DNA from: Methanosarcinales archaeon
GTDB taxonomy: Archaea > Halobacteriota > Methanosarcinia > Methanosarcinales > Methanocomedenaceae
NCBI GenBank assembly: GCA_023136155.1
Contig: JAGLRT010000009.1
Span: forward strand, 1-41,521
Reading direction: 5' to 3'
DNA: 41,521 nucleotides
Position numbers and translations under genes: made by a program. Below, one piece after another: positions 1 through 7,303 of the stretch (its first letter is position 1; each line of letters starts with the position of its first letter). Below the pieces are notes generated by a model that saw only the letters and a list, made by a program, of their open reading frames with translations, had not been told where the DNA came from and searched no databases.

Positions 1-1285
1 CTGCATCCACCGGTCCCACGCCTGTACTGGCTGCGACCTTCGCTACACCATTTACCATTGCCTTAACCGAAGCCGTAGGAGTAATGATGTTCCCAGTCAT
101 AACAGAAACTTCAATCAGGTCTACCGGACGTTCTGATCTTTTCAGCTTGCCCATGGTGTCTTCTGCAATTGCGAACAGGTCACCGTCAGTAATCCTTTTG
201 CCTTTGTTGCTCAGGTCCTTCATTCTGGACATTATCTCGCTCAGCTGCTCAGGGTCCGGTTCAAGTCCGGCGGCATTTAAGGATTGGCTGACTGCATGTT
301 TGCCAGCATGCTTGCCCAGGACAATCCGGCGTTTATGACCTACCATTTCAGGAGTCATTATTCCAGGCTCAAAGGTTTCTGATTTGGTAAGCACACCGTG
401 AGTATGTATCCCACTCTCATGTGCAAATGCGTTTTCCCCGACAACCGGCATTAGGGGTGATATCCTTACGCCTGTGTAACTTTCAACCAGATGTGCGGTT
501 TCTATCAAGTACTCGGTCTTGATGTTGGTATTTGCCCCGTAGATACTCTGTAGGCTCATAACAGTCTCGGCCAGGTCAGCATTACCTGCTCTCTCGCCCA
601 GGCCATTTATAGTGACCTGCACCTGCAGGGCGCCTCCTTCAACAGCAGCCAGGCTGTTAGCCACTGCCAGCCCGAAGTCATTGTGGCAATGAACATCAAT
701 TGGAATGGTGATATCCTGTTTGATATCTGCTATCAGGGCCTTCATGGCCGAAGGTACGAACACGCCTACTGTGTCGGGGACGTTGATTACATCGCAACCT
801 GCTTCCTGGACAGCAATGCTTATCTGTCGAAGGTAATCAAAGTCGGTACGCGTAGCATCCATGGGACTGAACATACATTTTGCCCCGTGGTCTTTTATAT
901 GCTCAACCGCCCTAATGGCCATGTCAAGCACTTCATCCCTGCTCTTCTTGATAGTATTTATGCGCTGGATATCTGAGGTGGGCACGAAAGTATGCACCAT
1001 ATCCACATCACAATCCAGGCATGCATCAATATCCGACAACACTACCCTTGATAATCCACACACGTCCAGTTCAAGACCCATTGCTGCTATCTCGGTGACG
1101 TTCTGCTTTTCCCCGTCAGATGACATAGGAAACCCGGCTTCGATTATGTCCACTCCAAGTTTGTCAAGCTGAGTGGCAATGTCTTTTTTCTGCTCAAAAG
1201 TCAGAGATACGCCAGGGGTCTGTTCACCATCACGCAGTGTGGTATCAAAAATAGTTATGTGTGTTCCACGTATCGATTCAGGAAT
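1..1285 (-). CDS. 2-isopropylmalate synthase / (R)-citramalate synthase family, 3' end outside the window
   Basis: Claisen-type acyltransferase that condenses acetyl-CoA with a 2-oxo acid: 2-oxoisovalerate for LeuA (leucine), pyruvate for CimA (isoleucine). The reading frame is open from 1300 to the window edge. It shows the family signature FDTTLRDGEQTPGVSL, then the HCHNDFGLA metal-site motif, NGLGERAGNA, and HESGIHTHG. After the catalytic barrel the start of the LeuA regulatory domain is visible (DLIEVSVMTGN), so the protein is of the long, feedback-regulated type. The start is odd: an in-frame TGA lies at 1303-1301, and no ATG, GTG or TTG occurs between it and DTTLRDG. I placed the start at the ATT of 1285; ATC at 1297 is another option. 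ATG codons at 1319 and 1304 are out of frame. LeuA, CimA and homocitrate synthase are hard to separate by eye; the regulatory domain favours LeuA or CimA. Confidence 0.85.
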   Translation of the reverse strand, partial: MPESIRGTHITIFDTTLRDGEQTPGVSLTFEQKKDIATQLDKLGVDIIEAGFPMSSDGEKQNVTEIAAMGLELDVCGLSRVVLSDIDACLDCDVDMVHTFVPTSDIQRINTIKKSRDEVLDMAIRAVEHIKDHGAKCMFSPMDATRTDFDYLRQISIAVQEAGCDVINVPDTVGVFVPSAMKALIADIKQDITIPIDVHCHNDFGLAVANSLAAVEGGALQVQVTINGLGERAGNADLAETVMSLQSIYGANTNIKTEYLIETAHLVESYTGVRISPLMPVVGENAFAHESGIHTHGVLTKSETFEPGIMTPEMVGHKRRIVLGKHAGKHAVSQSLNAAGLEPDPEQLSEIMSRMKDLSNKGKRITDGDLFAIAEDTMGKLKRSERPVDLIEVSVMTGNIITPTASVKAMVNGVAKVAASTGVGPVDA

Positions 1286-1351
1286 ATAGAAAACGATCCC
1301 TCATTTTAGATTCTTTCATTTTTAAAAAACCTCAATTATAACATCGTGTTA

Positions 1352-1363
1352 TTGTATAAAAGG
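1352..1363 (-). promoter_or_regulatory. TATA-like box upstream of the LeuA-family gene
   Basis: On the minus strand the sequence reads CCTTTTATACAA, an archaeal TATA-like element. It lies about 38 nt before the out-of-frame ATG at 1319 and about 70 nt before the ATT start. It is the only good TATA candidate in the gap between this gene and the small ORF on the other strand. Confidence 0.4.
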
Positions 1364-1473
1364 ATTGTGAAGATTGACCGGGCATGTCGCATTGTCGCAT
1401 TATTACTTTCAGTCTGCTCTTGGCTCGGGCTTAATATAGTCCCTATCAAACTACATGCGGGAGGTGAAAATTG

Positions 1474-1593
1474 ATGGAAGATGAATTCTGGACTGGTATC
1501 GTAAAACGTGCCGCCAAATACCAACCTATCAACCGCCGTAGCCAGTTCAACCGGCATTTTAACAAGATATCAACCGTACATAATGGTCAGTAG
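1474..1593 (+). CDS. Small hypothetical protein, 39 aa
   Basis: I do not recognise this protein. The ORF runs from ATG to TAG and encodes a short basic peptide that begins MEDEFWTGIVKRAAKY and carries Arg, Asn and His in its second half. No membrane segment or cysteine pair is visible. The case for a real gene is the upstream signal: a near-perfect ribosome binding site (GGGAGGTGA, 1459-1467) six bases before the ATG, and a TATA-like TTAATATA at 1431-1438. It is followed after 59 nt by the membrane-anchored regulator on the same strand and could be co-transcribed with it. A longer minus-strand ORF overlaps it but has no ribosome binding site and no recognisable content. Confidence 0.5.
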   Translation: MEDEFWTGIVKRAAKYQPINRRSQFNRHFNKISTVHNGQ

Positions 1594-1652
1594 GTGCAAT
1601 CCGGCTTGCAGTTATAGGTATGTATTTCAATGTGTGACACCTACTTTAATTC

Positions 1653-2498
1653 ATGGAACAGGCAGACAGAGACACTGTTGACAAAAACAGCGCCATTGAC
1701 AAGAATGACACCATTGCCGATAGTGAAGTTGTCAATAATAGTGAAAAGCTAATGGTGATTCCCCTTGGTAAAGAATCTAAAAAAATAACCCAGGTTATTA
1801 CTAATGACACGGCGAGGCAGGTTATAGAACTGCTTGCCGACCAATCCATGAGTGTTTCTGACATTGCTCACAAGCTGGATGTACCGCTGACCACCATCAA
1901 GTACAACATTGAGAATCTGGTGGATGTGGGGCTGGTAAAGGTCGAGCACATCAAGTACAGTGAGAAAGGGCGGCAGGTCAAGATATATGGCCCGGTTCGC
2001 AAACTCATTGTATTGGTACCTGAAAAGACTGATAGCGCATCCATAGCTGATATATTGAAGAAATACATTGGTGTCGTCCTGGCAGCTGTGTTTGCATCCG
2101 GTATTGTGGAAGTCCTGACAGGTGGATTCGGCAAATCCATGAGCATACCGAATGAATCTGGATTTGCACCCGTTCTGGTTCCCGAGATGGAAGCTGCGCC
2201 CAATGTTTCTGAAAGAACAATGGATTCAGTTGTCAGTGTAATGAATGATACGGTACAAAAGTCGCTGTCCAATGAAACCATGGCTGCAGCCACTTACTTT
2301 CAAGAAGCAGTTGAAGAGGGGGCAGAATTACCAACTCATATACCAACTCCGTTCCCTGAACCATCAGTGAGTGTTGAATCAATCCGGAATGCTGCTGACC
2401 CGGGGCTGTCATCACATATGGGTCTATGGTTCCTGTTGGGTTGTATTTTTATAATCACTTTGGTAATTATCGTTGATTATTACAGGCGAAACAAGTAA
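1653..2498 (+). CDS. Membrane-anchored winged-helix (ArsR-like) regulator
   Basis: Probable DNA-binding regulator held at the membrane, 281 aa. Residues 1-45 are polar and probably disordered. Residues about 48-120 form a winged helix: TARQVIELLADQSMSVSDIAHKL, a recognition helix at TTIKYNIENLVDVGLV, and a wing around YSEKGRQVKIYGP. Hydrophobic segments follow at about 137-156 and 258-275, the last ending in a positively charged tail (YYRRNK). Between them lies a roughly 100-residue stretch rich in Ser, Thr, Pro and acidic residues. Two membrane spans put both the DNA-binding domain and the C-terminus in the cytoplasm, with the linker outside. Proteins of this layout are common in Methanosarcinales; their ligands and targets are mostly unknown. 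No strong ribosome binding site precedes the ATG, so the start is moderately sure. truA follows 63 nt downstream. Confidence 0.75.
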   Translation: MEQADRDTVDKNSAIDKNDTIADSEVVNNSEKLMVIPLGKESKKITQVITNDTARQVIELLADQSMSVSDIAHKLDVPLTTIKYNIENLVDVGLVKVEHIKYSEKGRQVKIYGPVRKLIVLVPEKTDSASIADILKKYIGVVLAAVFASGIVEVLTGGFGKSMSIPNESGFAPVLVPEMEAAPNVSERTMDSVVSVMNDTVQKSLSNETMAAATYFQEAVEEGAELPTHIPTPFPEPSVSVESIRNAADPGLSSHMGLWFLLGCIFIITLVIIVDYYRRNK

Positions 2499-2561
2499 TT
2501 CTTTTCTTTATTTGGGTTACTTTTATCATTGAAACAACCCTATTTTACAAAGATTAAGACC

Positions 2562-3395
2562 ATGAGAATCGCTTTGAAAGTAGCTTATATCGGCACAGAA
2601 TTTCACGGATACCAGATACAGTCCAATGTACCCACTATTGAAGGGGAACTATTCAGGGCTCTTGAAGAACTGAACATCATTAAAGGCCCTAAAAGCGCCC
2701 GTTACATTGGGTCCGGCCGAACAGACACCGGTGTCCATGCTCTGGAACAGGTAATTGCCTTTGATACCAATAATCCAAAACTTGCCATACCCAGGGCAAT
2801 AAACAGTGTGTTGCCTCCATCTATCTGGACGTGGTCCAGAGCAGAGGTGCCAGATAACTTTGACCCCAGACGACAGGCCGTAAACAGGGAATACCGGTAT
2901 TTTATGTGCGGTGAATGTTTCAATATTCCATTGTTGCGAAAATCAACACGGGTGTTAAAAGGTACTCATAATTTCTCAAACTTTACTTCCATTGATGGGG
3001 ATAAAAATACTGTCAGAACAATCGAATCGATAGACATCAGGCTGGATGGAAGGTTCATTGCTCTTGACATAAAGGCGGACAGTTTTCTGTGGCACATGGT
3101 ACGCAAGATTGTAACAGCTTTGAGAATGGTAGGTAATGAAGCAAGGGATGTGGAATGGCTGGAGCGCATGGTGCACCCGGAAGAGTTTGAAGAAGGACTT
3201 GAACCCGCACAGGCATACGGTTTATTTTTAAAAAAAGTAGGCTATGATATTGACATAAACTGGGTCGATGATGCATATTCCAAACGGATACCTGCTGATC
3301 GACTTTTCGAGCAGTTCATGTGGCACGGTGTTATGGCAGAAGTATTCAAAGTATTAAAAGACAATATGCAGCCCAGGGAAAAAACAACCGAATGA
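2562..3395 (+). CDS. truA: tRNA pseudouridine synthase A
   Basis: Converts uridine to pseudouridine in the anticodon stem-loop of tRNA (positions 38-40 in the bacterial enzyme). The 277-aa protein starts MRIALKVAYIGTEFHGYQ, the usual N-terminus of archaeal TruA. Its active-site motif is GSGRTDTGVHA with the catalytic aspartate at residue 55. A later conserved block, DSFLWHMVRKIVTAL, also fits. An upstream in-frame TTG at 2529 would add 11 residues, but it has no ribosome binding site and the family begins at the ATG chosen here. It is the first gene of a tight RNA-processing cluster; the next gene starts 4 nt after its stop. Confidence 0.93.
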   Translation: MRIALKVAYIGTEFHGYQIQSNVPTIEGELFRALEELNIIKGPKSARYIGSGRTDTGVHALEQVIAFDTNNPKLAIPRAINSVLPPSIWTWSRAEVPDNFDPRRQAVNREYRYFMCGECFNIPLLRKSTRVLKGTHNFSNFTSIDGDKNTVRTIESIDIRLDGRFIALDIKADSFLWHMVRKIVTALRMVGNEARDVEWLERMVHPEEFEEGLEPAQAYGLFLKKVGYDIDINWVDDAYSKRIPADRLFEQFMWHGVMAEVFKVLKDNMQPREKTTE

Positions 3396-3399
3396 AACT

Positions 3400-4425
3400 A
3401 TGACACTAATTGCCTTTGAACTCTCTGGAGAAACTCCTGAGATACCGACAGCTGAAATCGTAGGTGCCCTGGAATCAGCAGGCATTGACTTTTCGGTAAG
3501 GTATCAACTGGAACAAGTACTTGTTATTGAAACAACCAGTAATGATGCTGTGCTGGTAGGTGAACTTGCAAGTCGGTTGGCAATGACACGGCACATAATC
3601 GAAGTGTCAGGTATTTCATATGCAAACCTGACTGATATTATTTCGATGGCAGAAGGGATGGATATTTCAAAAACGAATTCCTTTACTTATAATGTCAGAG
3701 CTAAGAAAATTAAACGTAAAAGCCCAATATCATCTGAAGATATTGAACGTGGTATCGGCAAAGTACTGTATGACAGGGGGTACAGGGCAGACCTGAACAA
3801 ACCCGATGTCCAATACCGTGCAATCTTAACTGACAATAAATGCGTTTTCGGACCTGTAATTGCTTCCATTGATAGCAGTGCATTTGAAAGGCGTAAACCT
3901 CATAAAAAACCATTTTTCTATCCTGGAGTACTTATGCCAAAATTGGCGCTGGCTCTGGTGAATATTGCCCGGACAAAAGAGGGGAGTATTTTTCTTGATC
4001 CTTATTGCGGTACTGGCGGGATAATGGTGGAAGCTGGACTAATCGGTGCGAGCACCCTTGGTTGTGATGTTCAAAGAAAGATACTCATGGGTGCAAAGAT
4101 GAACCTGGATTTTTATTCAGTGGACTATTCGATTATGTTCCAGGATGCTGGGGGCATGGCATTGGGGGATGAATGTGTTCATTGTATTGTAACTGACCCG
4201 CCTTATGGAAGGTCGGCATTTATACAGGCACAATCATTGGACAAGTTGATGAAGAATTCTCTTTGTGAGATGTACAGGGTACTTCGACCTGGTGGGCGTA
4301 TGGTGATGGTATCGGAGCGTCCGGTTGAGACTTGGGCTGAAAATGCCGGGTTTAGGTTGGTAGAAATGTTTACTCAAAGGGTACATCGTAGTCTTACCAG
4401 AAGGATTACAGTGCTGGATAAATGA
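3400..4425 (+). CDS. tRNA (guanine(10)-N2)-dimethyltransferase (THUMP domain + methyltransferase)
   Basis: Likely the archaeal Trm-G10 enzyme, which methylates guanine 10 of tRNA at N2 using S-adenosylmethionine. The N-terminal half (about 1-155) matches a ferredoxin-like/THUMP RNA-binding module, with the VLYDRGYRADLNKPDVQYR region typical of THUMP. The C-terminal half is a Rossmann methyltransferase: DPYCGTGG (200-207) is the SAM-binding motif I and DPPYG (266-270) is the catalytic motif IV of amino-group methyltransferases. The length of 341 aa is usual for the archaeal family. The 4-nt gap after truA implies one transcript. Another THUMP methyltransferase specificity cannot be fully excluded, but G10 is the standard archaeal role of this architecture. 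Confidence 0.87.
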   Translation: MTLIAFELSGETPEIPTAEIVGALESAGIDFSVRYQLEQVLVIETTSNDAVLVGELASRLAMTRHIIEVSGISYANLTDIISMAEGMDISKTNSFTYNVRAKKIKRKSPISSEDIERGIGKVLYDRGYRADLNKPDVQYRAILTDNKCVFGPVIASIDSSAFERRKPHKKPFFYPGVLMPKLALALVNIARTKEGSIFLDPYCGTGGIMVEAGLIGASTLGCDVQRKILMGAKMNLDFYSVDYSIMFQDAGGMALGDECVHCIVTDPPYGRSAFIQAQSLDKLMKNSLCEMYRVLRPGGRMVMVSERPVETWAENAGFRLVEMFTQRVHRSLTRRITVLDK

Positions 4426-4456
4426 TATTCATGCATAATAGAATGGTGACTACGAA

Positions 4457-5281
4457 ATGAATCATGAAAATCACACCGACCCAACTCTCTTAGAACTTGA
4501 GAAAATAATCGGATATACTTTCAACGATAAACACTTAGGTATAAGGGCAATAACCACCCGTGCCTATTCCAGGGCACATCCATCCATGCCCGATAACCAG
4601 GCACTGGAATACCTTGGTGACGCTGTACTGTCCCTGGTAACTGCTGAATTATTGTACGAAAAATGGCCAGAACTAAAAGACAGGGATGCCCTTTGTGATA
4701 TGACACCTGAAGGTGTGATGACAAAGATACGGCAGGAGGTGGTAAACAACCAGTATCTGACTGAATGCGCCACAAAACGCAACCTATCCCATTATATTTA
4801 TGATGAAAATGGACACCATCATCCTTTTTCCAGTACCTGTCATGGTGATGATATAATTGAATCCCTCATCGCAGCTATATATCTCGACAGTAAAAGAGAC
4901 ATAGCCCCTGCTAAGACATTCATACTTCAGTTTCTGGACCTTCTTAATCTTCTTAACAACGAAGAAGGGCTGCTTGCAATGGTGACCACCAAAAATCCAA
5001 AAGATAAACTCATACATAAAATACAGAAATTGACAAAAGACAATCCTAACATAGACTACCCGGTGATAGCAGATAGGATTAACAAGACTGAAAATACCCA
5101 TCACTTTGTACTCGGTATATGTATTGATGAAAAATTACTGCCTGGTATCACAGGAGAAGGGAAGAATAAGCTGGAAGCACAATATGAAGCGGCAGATAAG
5201 GCCTATCAACTACTTGAGGGTATCCATTGGGACCTTTCAAAGATTAATCAGGCAATTGTTGAAACAAATAATTTCGAATGA
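4457..5281 (+). CDS. rnc: Ribonuclease III (RNase III domain + dsRBD)
   Basis: Double-strand-specific endoribonuclease. The 274-aa protein has the RNase III signature ALEYLGDAVLSL with catalytic Glu51 and Asp55, and the second acidic pair Asp132 and Glu135 in DDIIESLIAAIYLDS, so all four metal-binding residues are present. A linker leads to a double-stranded-RNA-binding domain at about 179-255 (NPKDKLIHKIQKL at its start, GKNKLEAQYEAADKAYQLL at its end). Length and domain order match bacterial RNase III. The gene is 31 nt behind the Trm-G10 gene and probably belongs to the same transcript, which suggests a job in tRNA, rRNA or mRNA processing. RNase III is patchily distributed in archaea, so bacterial ancestry is plausible (inference). 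Confidence 0.88.
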   Translation: MNHENHTDPTLLELEKIIGYTFNDKHLGIRAITTRAYSRAHPSMPDNQALEYLGDAVLSLVTAELLYEKWPELKDRDALCDMTPEGVMTKIRQEVVNNQYLTECATKRNLSHYIYDENGHHHPFSSTCHGDDIIESLIAAIYLDSKRDIAPAKTFILQFLDLLNLLNNEEGLLAMVTTKNPKDKLIHKIQKLTKDNPNIDYPVIADRINKTENTHHFVLGICIDEKLLPGITGEGKNKLEAQYEAADKAYQLLEGIHWDLSKINQAIVETNNFE

Positions 5282-5361
5282 AATCAGATTTGATGATTAC
5301 TGGGTCGGATTCAAAGCAATAAATCGTTTTACATAAATATTTGAAGACTCGATACTGCTAG

Positions 5362-5462
5362 TGTCAAGTCAACCATGAAACGTATAGCGACTATCTACCA
5401 TATCTTATATGGCGCTGGCGGATTTAAAAAAATCAGGATGACACTTTACGCTTGACTTGACA
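5362..5462 (+). mobile_element. 101-bp MITE-like element, family I, copy 1
   Basis: Non-coding element bounded by perfect 11-bp terminal inverted repeats (TGTCAAGTCAA at the left, TTGACTTGACA at the right). A second copy of exactly the same length and orientation lies at 9214-9314; by hand alignment the two differ at 6 of 101 positions. The interior carries a TATA-like CTTATATG and the short palindrome GATTTAAAAAAATC. I see no clear target-site duplication. No transposase with these ends is present in the window, so movement would depend on an element elsewhere in the genome. Confidence 0.8.
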
Positions 5463-5584
5463 TTATTATGGGTATAGTTATGGGCATCATACCGCCGTCC
5501 AACCTTTAACTGAAATGACTCCAGGTCAGCAAACTTGTGTATACGTTACGTCGTTTTAAATGGCCATGAGAGGATGGAAAATGA

Positions 5585-5746
5585 GACATCACACCCGTTA
5601 AGGCTCTAATAACCATGCTTTCGGGCACCATAGGCACAGACAATATTGCGGGTGTTGACACTACCATCTCAATGTGCGGGCCGGATGCATTTTTATGGAT
5701 GTGGCTTACTGCTGTGGTGGGCATGGCCACTAAGTTCGTGGAATGC
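5585..5746 (+). pseudogene. Fragment of a sodium:alanine (AGCS family) symporter gene
   Basis: The plus-strand frame reads DITPVKALITMLSGTIGTDN, then IAGVDTTISMCGPDAFLWMW, then LTAVVGMATKFVEC. This follows the conserved early segment of AGCS sodium/alanine symporters (SGTIGTGNIAGVATA, GGPGA.FWMW, GMATKFAE). The frame opens just after a TGA at 5582-5584. The family likeness stops at about 5746, where the sequence enters the 3' end of the convergent decarboxylase gene. Only about 54 of some 450-500 residues remain. Conserved glycines are lost (GTGN to GTDN, GGPGA to CGPDA), which fits decay. Traces may extend upstream to about 5520. The minus-strand ORF over the same bases has no family resemblance. 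Confidence 0.75.
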
Positions 5747-7208
5747 CCAAACCTACTTCTCTCTGGAATACCTCTGAAAAATCTTCTCTTCTAACGAGGA
5801 GTCTATGGGTCCCGTCTTTTGCAACCATGACCTTTGGCGGTCTTGGAAATGAATTAGCATTCGAAGCAAAGAAATCTGAATATGCACCTGTATCATAGAA
5901 TAATAAGTAATCTCCTCTTCGAGGTTTTCGTATTAATTTGTTCTTTATTTTACAGAGGAGATCTCCTGTAAAGCACAAATTGCCTGCAACAAATGTTTCA
6001 AAATGTTCATCCTCTTCAATATTATTTGCAATTTCTATTCTATGCAATTGTTCTGGCACTGCAGTTCCAAACGTATGGGAATTAACGCCTGCATCTACAT
6101 GAACGATGTTCTCGCCACGTGGAGTGTTTGAAACATGACCGATCTTTGCAATGGTCACTCCTGCATTTCCTATGATGCTTCTCCCTGGTTCTATAACAAA
6201 CCTTGGTGTTCCGATTTCTTCCAGTTTCTCTTTGAAGGTCTTGTTTGCAGAATATTTCTCATTGAACAATTTCCGGATGAAAGTATCCGGGGCATATGCA
6301 CTTGAGAGTTCCTCACCGATCCATTCCAGATCATTTGATTCTGCATTAAATTCATATCCAATGAATTCATCGGCCCATGTATAATTTTCTTTTCGTGTAT
6401 TTTTTATCTTCTTTTTAATTGAATTCCAATCCTCTGATTCAAAGTAAGGAATACCTAAACCCCCTCCAATATCAATCTCATTGATCTCAAATCCAATCTG
6501 CTGTGCATCTCTGGATAGATCAATGAGGATCTCAAGAACTGTGTAATAGGTACTAATATCAGTAATTTGCGATCCAAGATGAACCATCAAGCCGTTTGGA
6601 ATTAACATATCCATATCCAGGACTTTCCGGAACACTGAATTCGCTCGTTTTATATCAATTCCAAACTTACTCCAGTCACTTGAAGTGGTAATCGCCCGTG
6701 AAGTAATGTGCTTAACTGGAAACCCCGCGAATCTTATATTGATTTTGGCAGCTATTCCCAATCGAAGGGCAATTTCATTGATTATAGTTAATTCCTCTTC
6801 AGGATCAACATTTATCAATATTCCTTTTTTTATACATTCCTCAAGATATGATTCATTCTTGCAATTTCCATTTGCACGTATGTTCTCTGTCGGAATTCCT
6901 GCATTAAGGGCCAACTGCAATTCATATTCTGAAGCAACATCCGCTCCGGAACCTAATTTCGACAAAAAATTAAGGACACAATAACTTGTGTTTGCTTTGA
7001 CTGCATAACATATGAGATGATCTTTGTACTCTTTTTCAAGTGCATGTCGATATTTTTCATAATTTTTTACAATGATGTCTTCAAATAAAACAAACAGCGG
7101 CGTTCCATATTGTTTGGCCAGATCAAACATATCAGTGCCATATATTTTTCGATGGCTTTCTTCAGTTTCATCGATATACTCATTCCATGGTCCTTTGTCC
7201 AGAATCAT
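5730..7208 (-). CDS. PLP-dependent decarboxylase, diaminopimelate decarboxylase (LysA) family, substrate uncertain
   Basis: Fold-type III PLP enzyme of 492 aa. Family motifs are present: the PLP lysine at residue 71 in CYAVKANT, HLGSQ (210-214), the phosphate-binding GGG (248-250), EPGRSI (340-345), and the C-terminal GAY..FFASNANSFPRP block. Two features depart from ordinary DAP decarboxylase. The CESGD motif that contacts substrate across the dimer reads CFTGD (412-416), and there is an extra stretch of roughly 50-60 residues at about 270-330. Length is therefore above the usual 400-430. A different amino acid or conjugate may be the substrate (inference). The start is well supported by AGGGGG a few bases upstream and a TATA-like AATATAAATC at about 7251-7242. 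It is divergent from the alkD-like gene. Confidence 0.8.
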   Translation of the reverse strand: MILDKGPWNEYIDETEESHRKIYGTDMFDLAKQYGTPLFVLFEDIIVKNYEKYRHALEKEYKDHLICYAVKANTSYCVLNFLSKLGSGADVASEYELQLALNAGIPTENIRANGNCKNESYLEECIKKGILINVDPEEELTIINEIALRLGIAAKINIRFAGFPVKHITSRAITTSSDWSKFGIDIKRANSVFRKVLDMDMLIPNGLMVHLGSQITDISTYYTVLEILIDLSRDAQQIGFEINEIDIGGGLGIPYFESEDWNSIKKKIKNTRKENYTWADEFIGYEFNAESNDLEWIGEELSSAYAPDTFIRKLFNEKYSANKTFKEKLEEIGTPRFVIEPGRSIIGNAGVTIAKIGHVSNTPRGENIVHVDAGVNSHTFGTAVPEQLHRIEIANNIEEDEHFETFVAGNLCFTGDLLCKIKNKLIRKPRRGDYLLFYDTGAYSDFFASNANSFPRPPKVMVAKDGTHRLLVRREDFSEVFQREVGLGIPRT

Positions 7209-7303
7209 TTCAAACCCCCTTAGCTTAATATTGGTTCCTAAGATTTATATTGCTATTGTTTGCCTATCAATACATATATGCATTAAAAATATAGAATACA
7301 ATT

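Noticed and set aside
1336..1557. 73-codon minus-strand ORF covering the small plus-strand gene
   Set aside because: No ribosome binding site or family likeness, while the plus-strand ORF has strong signals.
2529..2561. TTG start giving TruA 11 additional residues
   Set aside because: No ribosome binding site at TTG, and archaeal TruA proteins begin at the MRIALK-type sequence encoded from 2562.
5506..5730. 74-codon minus-strand ORF upstream of nothing, opposite the symporter fragment
   Set aside because: The plus strand in the same place reads as AGCS protein sequence, so this ORF is its shadow.
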